Shown: positions 1 to 13,297 of the stretch, one piece after another | Position numbering within the stretch: position 1 is the first letter of the stretch | How the letters are laid out: each line of letters begins with the position of its first letter | DNA from: Sphingopyxis chilensis | GTDB taxonomy: Bacteria > Pseudomonadota > Alphaproteobacteria > Sphingomonadales > Sphingomonadaceae | Direction of reading: 5' to 3' | Assembly (NCBI RefSeq): GCF_035930445.1 | Contig: NZ_CP142394.1 | Coordinates: 529,501-593,500, forward strand | DNA: 64,000 nucleotides | The notes under the pieces: model-generated | Database searches by the model: none | Told to the model about the DNA's origin: nothing | The model's input: only the letters and a program-made list of their open reading frames with translations | Made by a program: the position numbers and the translations under genes

Positions 1-304
1 CCCACAATTTGCCCTTGCGGATATAGTTGCGGATGTCGTGGACGCGCTCTTCGCCGAGCTGGCCGTCGCGCAGGCGCGCCACCGCGTCATATTCGTAAAG
101 CCCCTGCTGCGCCTTGGTCGTCGATTTGATGTTCCAGGTGATCAGCGGCGCGTCGAAGGCTTTTGCGATTTCTTCGGCGAGCACGGTCTTGCCTGTGCCG
201 GGTTCGCCCTTCACGAGCAAAGGGCGGCGCAGCAAGGTCGCGGCGTTGACCGCGACCTTCAGGTCGTCGGTGGCGATATAGGCGCTGGTGCCTTCGAAGC
301 GCAT
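1..304 (-). CDS. MoxR-family AAA+ ATPase, N-terminal part (cut by window edge)
   Basis: Only the first 101 residues are inside the window; the rest lies to the left. The visible part has the Walker A motif GEPGTGKT at residues 33-40, followed by an aspartate/asparagine-poor strand typical of MoxR-like ATPases. The family consists of AAA+ chaperone-like ATPases that usually act with a von Willebrand A domain partner, which would be expected downstream, outside the window. The start is the ATG at 302-304. The fold is well supported; the substrate and partner cannot be judged. Confidence 0.85.
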   Translation of the reverse strand, partial: MRFEGTSAYIATDDLKVAVNAATLLRRPLLVKGEPGTGKTVLAEEIAKAFDAPLITWNIKSTTKAQQGLYEYDAVARLRDGQLGEERVHDIRNYIRKGKLW

Positions 305-392
305 CGGCTGCTGCCTTTCCCTTAACGTGAACGTCAAGCTGGCATAGCGACGGAGGAAGATGCGCGCAAGCCGGAGGGGCGCCGCAATCAAA

Positions 393-492
393 ATCCTCCC
401 TGTCGCGGAGCGAGTGGTGAGGGGCGGCGCCATAGCCCCTCCGTCGGCGCTTCGCGCTGCCACCTCCCCATGGCTTCGCCACAGGGAGGGAT
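393..492. repeat. Imperfect inverted-repeat element
   Basis: The outer arms ATCCTCCCTGT (from 393) and ACAGGGAGGGAT (481-492) are inverted copies. Between them lie further complementary blocks (GAGGGGC against GCCCCTC, and GGCGCTTCGCGC). It sits in the gap between two minus-strand genes, and no coding potential is evident. Related structured repeats are common between genes in sphingomonads, but membership of a named family is my inference. Confidence 0.55.
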
Positions 493-498
493 CAAATT

Positions 499-1170
499 TC
501 AAGGGTGGAGGCGGCTTGCCGCCCGCGCGGCCATCAGGTCCCAAAGGCCGCTGTGCTGCGTGATGAGCTGTTGCGCACCGAACACCATCGCGCGCTCGAT
601 CGCGGGGGTATCGGCGACCATCGCGGCGAGCCGCGCGGTGCCCGGCAGGTCGGGCAGCGTGCAGGTCGGCGGCACCAGATCGAGCCGCAGCGCGCTGATG
701 TCGAGCAGCACGCGTATCGTCCGCCAGTCGAGCGTCAGCGCGATTGCGGCGCCGAGCGCGCAGCCGTGGCGATCCGATTCGGCAAGCATGTCGAGCGCCT
801 TGCGCTGCGCCGCGACGGCGGCCTCGCACTGCGCCTGTCCCTGGGTGCTGGGCACGGGTCCGACCGCCGAGGCGATCTTCGACAGGAAGGCGCGTTCCTG
901 GACAAAGGCGTCGGCGGCCTCGTCCATCCACCGGCGCGACGCGGGATCGACCGCTTTGCGCGCGGCATTGTCGATCACGCCCGGATGGCGGCCATGGAGG
1001 AGGCAGAGGAAGTGCACGGCATCGGCGAGATTGCGCATCGCCTCGGGGCCGCTCGACAGCGCGCCCGAGCGGACGTGCGGATGCGCGCCGGTGCCGTCGC
1101 TGGCGACCAGCGAATCGAGCAGTTCGGCGACGCCGCGTGTCGGCGTTTTGGGCTGGGGGGACTGGCTCAA
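499..1170 (-). CDS. Conserved hypothetical protein, 223 aa
   Basis: I do not recognise a characterised family. The protein is soluble and mostly alpha-helical by composition, with no signal peptide or membrane segment. The start is a TTG at 1168-1170; it is supported by GAGGA seven bases upstream, and no ATG in frame is better placed. The gene runs with the minus-strand block that continues to rpoD. Its length and clean high-GC codon use suggest a genuine chromosomal gene. A sphingomonad-restricted protein of unknown function is the most that can be said. Confidence 0.7.
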   Translation of the reverse strand: MSQSPQPKTPTRGVAELLDSLVASDGTGAHPHVRSGALSSGPEAMRNLADAVHFLCLLHGRHPGVIDNAARKAVDPASRRWMDEAADAFVQERAFLSKIASAVGPVPSTQGQAQCEAAVAAQRKALDMLAESDRHGCALGAAIALTLDWRTIRVLLDISALRLDLVPPTCTLPDLPGTARLAAMVADTPAIERAMVFGAQQLITQHSGLWDLMAARAASRLHP

Positions 1171-1321
1171 CGCTCGATCCTCGCTGCGGCAAGGGCGCGC
1201 GCACCCAAGCCAATGGCATTACAGCGATCGGTCATAGGACAACGTCGTAAACGACGCGTTTATAAGCGGGGACGGATTTATGACGCGACTGTTTCAGGCG
1301 GGGACAGCGCGGAACGACGAA

Positions 1322-1386
1322 GGGACCGGCAAGCCCCGCGAGGAAGCTTGCCGGTCCCGTGCAGATGGCGCCGGGGGGGCGCCATC
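1322..1386 (-). terminator. Tandem GC-rich hairpins downstream of the PspC gene
   Basis: Two strong stems lie just past the end of the PspC gene. The first has perfect 12-bp arms (1322-1333 and 1347-1358). The second has 9-bp arms (1364-1372 and 1378-1386) around a G5 loop. No T tract follows on either strand, so this may be a transcript-end stabiliser or a Rho-type end rather than an intrinsic terminator. Confidence 0.4.
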
Positions 1387-1432
1387 GGAGCGGACGGACC
1401 GGGCGGGGAGAGGGGTGTCCGGCCGGGTCCGC

Positions 1433-1738
1433 TCAAGCTGCGAGCGCGAGTTCTCCCGTCTTTTCGGGGGTCTTTTCGGCTTTCGGCGCGTCGGCTTCGA
1501 TCGCCGTCAGCGCGGGTTGGCCAGCAGCGTGTTTCGCAGGGAAGATCAGCCGCGATGCGAGCACGACGAGACCGAGCGCGAAATAGGCCATGAAGGTCTG
1601 GGCGGGAAAAAAGAAGAGCGGCGCGATGAACGCGAGACGCAGATACAGCGGGTTGAAGCCGAAATCCTGGCCCACGGCCTCGCAGATACCGAAGAAGGTG
1701 TCGCGGCGGCGGAAGAGATTGGTGGTTTCGTTCTGCAT
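1433..1738 (-). CDS. PspC domain-containing membrane protein, 101 aa
   Basis: The first 70 residues form a PspC domain. A charged N-terminus (NLFRRRD) is followed by an FGICEAVGQDFG-type segment and then hydrophobic membrane stretches around residues 33-66. The last 30 residues are a hydrophilic Ala/Lys/Glu tail. PspC proteins sit in the inner membrane and take part in envelope-stress sensing in enterobacteria; no pspA or pspF is visible here, so the role is open. The start at 1738 is chosen because AGGGAAAG lies eight bases upstream; a longer upstream reading lacks a comparable site. Confidence 0.8.
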   Translation of the reverse strand: MQNETTNLFRRRDTFFGICEAVGQDFGFNPLYLRLAFIAPLFFFPAQTFMAYFALGLVVLASRLIFPAKHAAGQPALTAIEADAPKAEKTPEKTGELALAA

Positions 1739-2069
1739 TTTTTCGTCTTTCCCTTTGGCTGCGGGCTCTGCCCCGCGCTCGTGTCCCATGCTTCGCAAGG
1801 GGCGTGCCAATTATGCGGATGCGTGGATTTCCGGCCGATTTGACCCGGGCGTCATCCTAGAGGTGACGCGCGGATCGGGAATTTGTCCCATCAGTCGGGA
1901 AATGACACCATCATATCGTATCGTTTTTCATGGCGGTGAACTCGGGGGAGAGCGCCGCCGATATGGGCGGCAGGCATCCTCCTACAAGGGACGCATGAAA
2001 AAACGGCGACCGGTTAGACCGGCCGCCGTCAAAATTCGATGAATGTCGTCAGAAGGTTACCGACGGCGC
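1739..2069. other. 331-bp intergenic region between rpoD and the PspC gene
   Basis: This stretch contains the rpoD terminator at 1998-2029 and presumably the PspC promoter. A repeated GGGAA(A/T)TTG/TGAC-like segment occurs around 1878-1905, but I could not match it to a known sigma-factor site. No open reading frame here looks real. Confidence 0.4.
1998..2029 (-). terminator. Rho-independent terminator of rpoD
   Basis: Twelve-base arms at 2003-2014 and 2018-2029 pair with one mismatch around a 3-nt loop. On the minus strand the stem is followed by six T residues. It lies about 40 bases after the rpoD stop codon. Confidence 0.9.
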
Positions 2070-4085
<2,016 letters not shown>

Positions 4086-4120
4086 CTATTCTTCCTGCCT
4101 GAAAGGGCAATTACTAGTCG

Positions 4121-6013
4121 TTACTGGCTGCTGTTTTCGGACAGCGCGGCCAGGCGGCGGGTCAGATCCTCATCCATGGCGCGCAGCTTCTGCTGTCGCG
4201 CCAGGCCTTCGTCATCCATCGTGCGCTGAAAATCCGCGGTGGCCTGTGCCAGCCGCTCGCGGATTTCGGGCTGGGTGACCAGCACGCCGATATATTCGTC
4301 GAGGTCGCGAAGCGCGGTCTCGCGCGCCGCTGCGGCCTCGTCACTGCTTTCCAGCCTGCGATTGAACGAGAAGTGCATTCCGTCGGCTCTGAGCAATGTC
4401 GTCGCCCTATTATACACTTTCATTGGCTCCAATATGGCAAGCAACCCCTCGCAATCAAGCCCTTCGCGGCACATTGCGCTGTCAAGCATTATGCCGAGCA
4501 GTTCGGCGTCGCCGGAATCGCTCACGGGCAGCCGCGTCAACGCCTCCTCGTTGCGGCGAAGCGCCTCGGGATAACGCAGCAATCCGCCGATCAGCGCCGC
4601 GATGTACGGCGCCGAAATACCGGCCTGCCCGATGGAACGCGTCTCGTCGGCCGGAGGTTGCAGCCGCGGGTCGGGGCCGAAGCGGCGTCCTCCGCCGAAC
4701 CCGCCACGCGGGGGATTGGGCGTCCACGGTTGGCGCTGTGCGCGCTCGGGCTGTTTGCGCGCGAACAATGTGTCGAGTCGCTCGCGGAAGGCTTCGCGGT
4801 AATGGTGGCGCACGTCGGCATCCTGGATCGCGTCGGCGTGCGCGAGCAGGCGCGATTTGAGCGCGGCGCGCTCCTCGGGGGTCGCGAGCGGACCGGCCGC
4901 TACTTCATGCGCCCACAGGCGCTCGACGAGCGGCTGCGCGCTTTCGAGGATTTCGGCGAAGCCCGCCGCGCCGCGCGCGCGGACGATATCGTCGGGATCC
5001 TGCCCCCCCGGAAGCGTCGCGAAGGACAGGCTGAAGCCGGGGCGGAGCAGGGGAAGCGCTCGCATTGCGGCACGCATCGCGGCCTTCTGTCCGGCGCTGT
5101 CGCCGTCGAAGCAAAGGACGGGTACAGGAACCATGCGCCAGATCATGCCGAGCTGGTTTTCGGTGAGCGCGGTGCCGAGCGGCGCGACGGCATCTGCGAT
5201 CCCGGCTTCGGCGAGGGCGATCACGTCCATATAGCCCTCGACGACGATGATCCGGTTCGTCTGCCGCGACGCGGGGCTCGCCTTGTCGAGATTATAGAGC
5301 GTGCGCCCCTTGTCGAACAAAGGCGTGTCGGGCGAGTTCAGATATTTGGGCTCGCCGTCGCCCAAAATGCGCCCCCCAAAGGCGATCACGCGCCCGCGCG
5401 CATCGCGGATCGGGATCATCAACCGGCCGCGGAAGCGATCGTAGGGCTCCTTGTCCTCGACCGCGATCAGCATCCCCGATTCGACGAGCATCGCGGTCGG
5501 GAATTTCTTGAGCGCTTCCTTCAATGCGCTGCGGCTCTCGGGCGCGAGGCCGAAGCCGAAGGCCTTGCGCGTCTCCTCCGAAATCCCGCGCTTCGCCAGA
5601 TATTCGCGCGCCGGGGCGCCATTGCTGCTACCGAGCTGCTGGGTGAACCAGTCGGCGGCGGCTTGCACGACATCGCGGAGGCTCGCCGCCTCCTCGGCCT
5701 TTTTCGCCGCGCGCGGGTCGGGGGCGGGGACGTCCATCCCGGCCTCGGCGGCGAGTTCCTTCACCGCATCCATGAACGACAGTCCGCGCTGGTCGGTCAT
5801 CCAGCGGATTGCATCGCCATGCGCGCTGCAGCCGAAGCAATGGTAGAAGCCCTTCTCGTCGTTGATCGTGAAGCTGGGCGTTTTCTCGTTATGGAAGGGG
5901 CAGCAGGCTTTATATTCGCGGCCCGCACGCGTAACCTTCACCGTCCGCCCGATGAGCGTCGACAGCGTGATCCGCGAGCGCAGTTCGTCCAGCCATTGCG
6001 GGGTAAGGCTCAA
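4121..6013 (-). CDS. dnaG: DNA primase DnaG
   Basis: DnaG makes RNA primers for DNA replication and works with the replicative helicase. The N-terminal zinc-binding domain is visible as Cys38/His41 and Cys59/Cys62. The catalytic core follows, with the TOPRIM signature: Glu259 in VVEGYMDV, and Asp302/Asp304 in CFDGDSAG. The C-terminal helicase-binding region completes 630 residues, a normal length. The stop codon of the upstream DUF559 gene abuts the start, so the two are probably co-transcribed. rpoD follows directly. Confidence 0.98.
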   Translation of the reverse strand: MSLTPQWLDELRSRITLSTLIGRTVKVTRAGREYKACCPFHNEKTPSFTINDEKGFYHCFGCSAHGDAIRWMTDQRGLSFMDAVKELAAEAGMDVPAPDPRAAKKAEEAASLRDVVQAAADWFTQQLGSSNGAPAREYLAKRGISEETRKAFGFGLAPESRSALKEALKKFPTAMLVESGMLIAVEDKEPYDRFRGRLMIPIRDARGRVIAFGGRILGDGEPKYLNSPDTPLFDKGRTLYNLDKASPASRQTNRIIVVEGYMDVIALAEAGIADAVAPLGTALTENQLGMIWRMVPVPVLCFDGDSAGQKAAMRAAMRALPLLRPGFSLSFATLPGGQDPDDIVRARGAAGFAEILESAQPLVERLWAHEVAAGPLATPEERAALKSRLLAHADAIQDADVRHHYREAFRERLDTLFARKQPERAQRQPWTPNPPRGGFGGGRRFGPDPRLQPPADETRSIGQAGISAPYIAALIGGLLRYPEALRRNEEALTRLPVSDSGDAELLGIMLDSAMCREGLDCEGLLAILEPMKVYNRATTLLRADGMHFSFNRRLESSDEAAAARETALRDLDEYIGVLVTQPEIRERLAQATADFQRTMDDEGLARQQKLRAMDEDLTRRLAALSENSSQ

Positions 6014-6400
6014 TTAGTTCCCCTCCCGCTTGCGGGAGGGGTTAGGGGAGGGCATGTCCGCAAGCACGCGTTCGATCTCGCCGATGACGCCCTCAATCCG
6101 TTCTAACACATCATTGTTCCAGAACCGGATCACTCGATATCCCTGTGCTTCAAGATAGCTCGTCCGCGCCTGATCTTTTTCTACATCAACCGCGTGTTGC
6201 CCGCCATCGACTTCGATGACGAGTTTTGCCGATCGCGAGACGAAATCGCAGATGAACGGGCCGATAGGGAATTGCCGGTTGAAGCGGACGCTGGCGATCT
6301 TGCGGGCGCTCAGTTGCGCCCATAGCTTCCGTTCAGCTTCGGTAGCGTTCAGTCTTAGCTCGCGCGATCTCGCAGTCGGTCGTTTGTAGCCCTTGTCCAA
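6014..6400 (-). CDS. DUF559-family endonuclease-like protein, 128 aa
   Basis: The sequence matches the DUF559 pattern, a restriction-endonuclease-like fold related to very-short-patch-repair nucleases. It has an N-terminal RxLRxNxTEAERKLW helix, then FRRQF-like FNRQFPIGPFICDFV, the catalytic-type strand LVIEVDGGQH, and GYRVIRFWNNDVL near the end. The cellular role of stand-alone DUF559 proteins is not established. The last about 12 residues (PSPNPSRKREG) are encoded by a palindromic repeat, so the original C-terminus has been replaced or extended. Repeat copies lie on both sides of the gene. It sits between yqeY and dnaG, directly abutting dnaG. Confidence 0.85.
   Translation of the reverse strand: MDKGYKRPTARSRELRLNATEAERKLWAQLSARKIASVRFNRQFPIGPFICDFVSRSAKLVIEVDGGQHAVDVEKDQARTSYLEAQGYRVIRFWNNDVLERIEGVIGEIERVLADMPSPNPSRKREGN
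6018..6058. repeat. Short palindromic repeat, copy 1 (in the 3' end of the DUF559 gene)
   Basis: The core is a 22-bp palindrome at 6020-6041 with arms CCCCTCCCGC and GCGGGAGGGG around a TT centre, followed by the tail TTAGGGGAGGGCATGTCC. The element supplies the last dozen codons of the DUF559 gene on the minus strand. Further copies occur at 6405-6503 and 7690-7788. Confidence 0.85.
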
Positions 6401-6404
6401 ACAG

Positions 6405-6503
6405 GCCCTCCCCCGACCCCTCCCGCAAGCGGGAGGGGAGAATAAGCGTTCGCCGTCCGCATGTCCCCCTCCCGCTTGCGGGAGGGGCTAGGGGAGGGCA
6501 TGT
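6405..6503. repeat. Inverted pair of short palindromic repeats, copies 2 and 3
   Basis: Two 22-bp palindromic cores, 6417-6438 and 6466-6487, lie in opposite orientation with their G-rich tails pointing outward. The pair makes a large composite inverted repeat just upstream of the DUF559 gene and immediately after the end of the YqeY gene. It has the same core and tail as copy 1. Confidence 0.85.
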
Positions 6504-6507
6504 TGCC

Positions 6508-6960
6508 TCAGGTCAGCGCCGCCTTAACCCACCCGCTAGCCTTGCTCATATCGAGCTGGCTCCCGAGCCGGTCCTTCACCGCGGCCATCACCTTGCCCAT
6601 ATCCTTCAGGCTTTCCGCCCCCAGCTCGGTCACGATCGCCTTGATCGCCGCCATCGCCTCGTCGTCGGAGAGTTGCGCGGGCAGAAAGTCCTCGATCACC
6701 GCGACTTCGGCCGCCTCGATATCGGCCAGTTCCTGCCGCCCGCCCTGTTCGTACATGGTGATCGATTCGCGGCGCTGCTTGACCATTTTCTGCAAGACGT
6801 CGGTGACCAGCACATCGTCGTCGGCCGGCGCGGTGCCGGTGCGCAGCTCGATGTCCTTGTCCTTGATCTTGGCCAGCATCAGCCGGATGGTGCCGAGCCG
6901 CGCCTTGTCGCCGCTTTTCATCGCGGCGACCTGCGCAGCCTTGATGTCGTCACGAATCAT
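6508..6960 (-). CDS. GatB/YqeY domain-containing protein
   Basis: The 150-residue protein is a stand-alone YqeY domain: an N-terminal helical half (MIRDDIKAAQVAAMKSGDK) and a C-terminal half similar to the tail of the amidotransferase subunit GatB. The family is thought to interact with tRNA or tRNA-dependent amidation, but a precise function is not established. The ATG at 6958-6960 is chosen because GGGGA lies about seven bases upstream; an in-frame ATG seven codons earlier lacks a site. Finding this gene next to dnaG-rpoD is usual in alphaproteobacteria. Confidence 0.9.
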   Translation of the reverse strand: MIRDDIKAAQVAAMKSGDKARLGTIRLMLAKIKDKDIELRTGTAPADDDVLVTDVLQKMVKQRRESITMYEQGGRQELADIEAAEVAVIEDFLPAQLSDDEAMAAIKAIVTELGAESLKDMGKVMAAVKDRLGSQLDMSKASGWVKAALT

Positions 6961-7091
6961 ACGTGTCCCCATGCGCTGCAAATTTCGGAAAGGCCCTCTC
7001 TAGCGCCAAGATTCCAAATCCGATAGCTTGTGAATCACTTTTTTGCCGCCTACTTGGTCGGCCGTTTAGCCCCCCGTCCGGAGCATGTTGA

Positions 7092-8366
7092 ATGGCACCA
7101 GCCAACCCCTCTGCCGCGCCCAAAGCCCAGCCATCTGGCGCAACTGGCGTTCTCGTCCTTGCCGATGGCACGATCCTGTGGGGGATCGGTTATGGCGCGA
7201 GTGGCGCGGGTGTAGGCGAGATTTGTTTCAACACCGCGATGACCGGCTACCAGGAAATCCTGACCGACCCGTCTTACGCTGGCCAGATCATCACCTTCAC
7301 CTTTCCGCACATCGGCAATGTCGGCGCGAATCCCGAAGATATGGAGCGCGAAAAGCGCGCCGCGATCGGCTGCGTCACGCGCGAACTGCCGACGCTGCCG
7401 AGCAACTTCCGCAGCGTGCAGACGCTGCCCGAATGGATGGCGGCGCAGGGGCTGATCGGGCTTGCCGGCATCGACACGCGCGCGCTGACCCGCCGTATCC
7501 GCGACGGCGGTGCGCCGACCGGTGTTGTCGCGCATCATCCCGAGGGCAAGTTCGACATCGACAAGCTGCTGATGCTGGCGCAGGGCTGGCCGGGACTGGA
7601 GGGCATGGACCTCGCCAAGACCGTGACGCGCGAGCGGCAGGGTAGCTGGGATGCGGGGGTTTGGGCTTTGGGGAAGGGCTACGCCAATTCCCCCCTCCCG
7701 CTTGCGGGAGGGGTCGGGGGAGGGCCTGTTTCCGACGCTGCCGTGTCCGACATGCCCTCCCCTAACCCCTCCCGCGAGCGGGAGGGGGACAAGAGGCCCC
7801 ACGTCGTCGCGGTCGACTATGGCGCGAAGGACAATATCTTCCGCAATCTGGTGAAGGCCGGCGCGCGCGTCACCGTGGTGCCCGCGAAAACCAGCCTCGA
7901 CGAGATCGTCGCGCTGCGCCCCGCGGGGGTGTTCCTGTCGAACGGCCCCGGCGATCCGGCGGCGACGGGCGACTATGCGGTGCCGGTGATCAAGGGATTG
8001 CTCGAACGCAATGTCCCGATCTTCGGCATCTGCCTCGGCCACCAGCTGCTCGCGCTCGCCGCGGGCGCGAAGACGGTCAAGATGCATCAGGGCCACCGCG
8101 GCGCGAACCATCCGGTGCAGCGCGTCGGCGGCGATTTCGCCGACGGCATCGTCGAGATCACCAGCATGAACCACGGCTTCGCGGTCGATGCGGCGACGCT
8201 GCCCGCGGGCGTGGTCGAGACGCACAAGAGCCTGTTCGACGGATCGAACTGCGGTATCGCGATCACGGGCAAAAATGCGTTCAGCGTGCAATATCACCCC
8301 GAGGCGAGCCCGGGGCCGCAGGATAGTTTCTATCTGTTTGAGAAGTTCGTGGGTGGGTTGCGGTGA
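7092..8366 (+). CDS. carA: Carbamoyl-phosphate synthase small (glutamine-hydrolysing) subunit CarA
   Basis: CarA releases ammonia from glutamine and channels it to CarB for carbamoyl phosphate, feeding pyrimidine and arginine synthesis. The N-terminal domain (ADGTILWGIGYG, AMTGYQEILTDPSY) and the class I glutaminase domain are complete. The nucleophile is Cys314 in GICLGHQ, with His402 and Glu404 in YHPEASPG. At 424 residues it is about 35-40 longer than typical CarA. The excess is residues 200-232, which are encoded by an inverted pair of palindromic repeats placed between the two domains. The reading frame is intact, so the enzyme is probably functional. GGAG lies nine bases before the start. 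Its stop overlaps the next gene by four bases. Confidence 0.97.
   Translation: MAPANPSAAPKAQPSGATGVLVLADGTILWGIGYGASGAGVGEICFNTAMTGYQEILTDPSYAGQIITFTFPHIGNVGANPEDMEREKRAAIGCVTRELPTLPSNFRSVQTLPEWMAAQGLIGLAGIDTRALTRRIRDGGAPTGVVAHHPEGKFDIDKLLMLAQGWPGLEGMDLAKTVTRERQGSWDAGVWALGKGYANSPLPLAGGVGGGPVSDAAVSDMPSPNPSREREGDKRPHVVAVDYGAKDNIFRNLVKAGARVTVVPAKTSLDEIVALRPAGVFLSNGPGDPAATGDYAVPVIKGLLERNVPIFGICLGHQLLALAAGAKTVKMHQGHRGANHPVQRVGGDFADGIVEITSMNHGFAVDAATLPAGVVETHKSLFDGSNCGIAITGKNAFSVQYHPEASPGPQDSFYLFEKFVGGLR
7690..7788. repeat. In-frame inverted pair of palindromic repeats inside carA, copies 4 and 5
   Basis: Two palindromic cores, 7692-7713 and 7766-7787, lie in inverted orientation with their tails facing inward. 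Together they span about 99 bp, a multiple of three. They encode SPLPLAGGVGGG at one end and MPSPNPSREREG at the other, in the linker between the two CarA domains. The same sequence family occurs at 6018-6058 and 6405-6503. Confidence 0.9.
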
Positions 8367-8751
8367 CGCGAGAGCGGCTTCCCTATCCCCCTGAGCATGT
8401 GCTTGAGATGCTTTATCACAGAGAGTTGGGTTACGGCTTAGGCCAAGGAGACAACACTTTCTGGGGCTTCGCTAGTGCTTTCAAAGCTCTGCGGTTGGAC
8501 GTGACAAACGCCCAACTTGATCGATATCGATCCCATTTTATTGAGTTCGGCTGGGGCAAGTTCGACGGTAAGGATGAACCTTGCTTTCGCATCACTCCTT
8601 TAGGTGAGCAGGCAGCGCGGACGTCTATTTCTCGACGACGGCCAATCTACTCTTTCAGGCGCCTTCGCACATATGATTGGTCGTTCATCGGCGCGATCGC
8701 TGCAATAGTCGCCGCAATCCTTTCACTCGCCCCAATTATCAAGGCACAGTA

Positions 8752-8752
<1 letters not shown>
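8363..8752 (+). CDS. Unrecognised small protein with C-terminal membrane segment, lodged between carA and carB
   Basis: This 129-residue protein matches no family I know. The first about 85 residues end in [11 protein letters not shown], a pattern seen at the end of winged-helix domains. A basic stretch ([13 protein letters not shown]) follows, then one hydrophobic segment ([19 protein letters not shown]) that would anchor it in the membrane. By eye its GC content is clearly lower than that of carA and carB, and it uses codons such as TTA, AGA and ACA that are rare around it. This suggests acquisition. Even so, its GTG start overlaps the carA stop (GTGA) and its stop overlaps the carB start (TAATG), so it is built neatly into the operon and likely translated by coupling. 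Confidence 0.75.
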
Positions 8753-12072
<3,320 letters not shown>

Positions 12073-12167
12073 ACCACCGCTCCACCCCCCGACATTGACG
12101 GATCAGCGGCGCAGCCGCCCGGCGAAGTTTCGCTGGCGCTGGATTATTGACGAAGGACAACAGGATA

Positions 12168-12644
12168 ATGGCAAGCGTTGAAAAGGTGCCGATGCTGGCA
12201 GAGGGCTATGAGAAGATGAGCTCCCAGCTCTCTGCGCTCAAGGCCGAGCGACCGCTGATCGTCGATGCGATCGAGGAAGCGCGCGCGCATGGCGACCTTA
12301 GCGAAAATGCCGAATATCATGCCGCGAAAGAGCGTCAGGGCCAGGTCGAAGCGACGATCGGCGACCTCGAGGACAAATTGTCGCGCGCGCAGGTGATCGA
12401 CCCGACGACGCTGTCGGGCGACCGCATCGTGTTCGGTGCGACCGTCACGCTCGCCGACGAGGACGACAAGCCGGTGAAATACCAGATCGTCGGCCAGGCC
12501 GAAGCCGACGCCAAGGACGGCAAGATCAGCTATAATTCGCCGCTCGGCCGCGCGCTGATCGGCCGCCGCGTCGACGACGAGATCGAGGTCACCGTGCCCG
12601 CGGGCGACAAATATTATCTGGTGACCAAGATCGAATTCATCTGA
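12168..12644 (+). CDS. greA: Transcription elongation factor GreA
   Basis: GreA rescues backtracked RNA polymerase by stimulating transcript cleavage. The 158 residues are the standard family length. The N-terminal coiled coil contains the acidic tip with DLSENAEYH, and the C-terminal FKBP-like domain carries [22 protein letters not shown]. The ATG at 12168 follows AGGAT and gives the canonical N-terminus; an in-frame TTG seven codons earlier is less likely. It follows carB after a 95-bp gap. Confidence 0.97.
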   Translation: MASVEKVPMLAEGYEKMSSQLSALKAERPLIVDAIEEARAHGDLSENAEYHAAKERQGQVEATIGDLEDKLSRAQVIDPTTLSGDRIVFGATVTLADEDDKPVKYQIVGQAEADAKDGKISYNSPLGRALIGRRVDDEIEVTVPAGDKYYLVTKIEFI

Positions 12645-12661
12645 CGAACGGACGGAAGAGG

Positions 12662-13297
12662 ATGAAACCGCAGGATGCGCCGCTGGTCACGGGCTATGCG
12701 CTTGCCTGCGTCGTCCTTTTCGTCCTCTTGTCGATTACCGGTTTCCAGATCGAGGCATTCGTGCGCGCGGGTTTCATTCCGGCGCGTTTCGGGTCCGATC
12801 TGATCCTGCCGCCGGGAACGATGGTGCCCTTTGTGCTCACGCCTTTATCGTCGGCCTTCCTGCATGGCGGGGTGCTGCATATCGCCTTCAACATGGTCGT
12901 TCTGCTTTTCATCGGCCGCCAGCTGGAGGCGCCGCTGGGCACCAAGGCGATGGCGGTGCTGTTGCTCGCCGGCGCCTATGGCGGCGCGCTGGCCCAATAT
13001 CTCGCCGATCCGGCTTCGGCTGTGCCGATGATCGGTGCCAGCGGCGCGATCTCGGCGCTGATCGCGGTGTTCGCGCTGATCTTCAGCCGCACGCAGGCGC
13101 CCGCGATCGGTCCGATCCCCGGCCATTGGGTGCGTGCCTTGTGGCTCGCCGCCGCATGGATCGGCCTCCAACTGCTCCTTGGTTTTGCGGGTGGTGGCGG
13201 GTTCGGCGCGGTCGCGATCTGGGCCCACGTCGGCGGCTTCCTCGCCGGCCTGTTCCTCGCGCGTCCGCTACTCCGCTGGCGTTTCGGCGCGCGCTAG
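12662..13297 (+). CDS. Rhomboid-family intramembrane serine protease
   Basis: The protein has about six membrane segments and the rhomboid signature: His68 and His73 with Asn77 (HGGVLHIAFN) in the second segment, the nucleophile Ser127 in GASGA, and the catalytic His189 in the last helix (WAHVGGF). It would cleave membrane-embedded substrates within the inner membrane; none can be named from context. It starts 17 bases after greA. Its stop overlaps the convergent NUDIX gene by four bases. Confidence 0.93.
   Translation: MKPQDAPLVTGYALACVVLFVLLSITGFQIEAFVRAGFIPARFGSDLILPPGTMVPFVLTPLSSAFLHGGVLHIAFNMVVLLFIGRQLEAPLGTKAMAVLLLAGAYGGALAQYLADPASAVPMIGASGAISALIAVFALIFSRTQAPAIGPIPGHWVRALWLAAAWIGLQLLLGFAGGGGFGAVAIWAHVGGFLAGLFLARPLLRWRFGAR

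Noticed and set aside
4373..6106. 577-codon plus-strand frame opposite dnaG
   Set aside because: Antisense to a clear DNA primase; Arg-rich artefact composition.
6405..7788. CRISPR-like array from the repeated palindromes
   Set aside because: Copies are irregularly spaced, in both orientations, with no uniform spacers and no cas genes.
7050..8297. 415-codon minus-strand frame opposite carA
   Set aside because: Antisense of carA; it merely also reads through the palindromic repeats.
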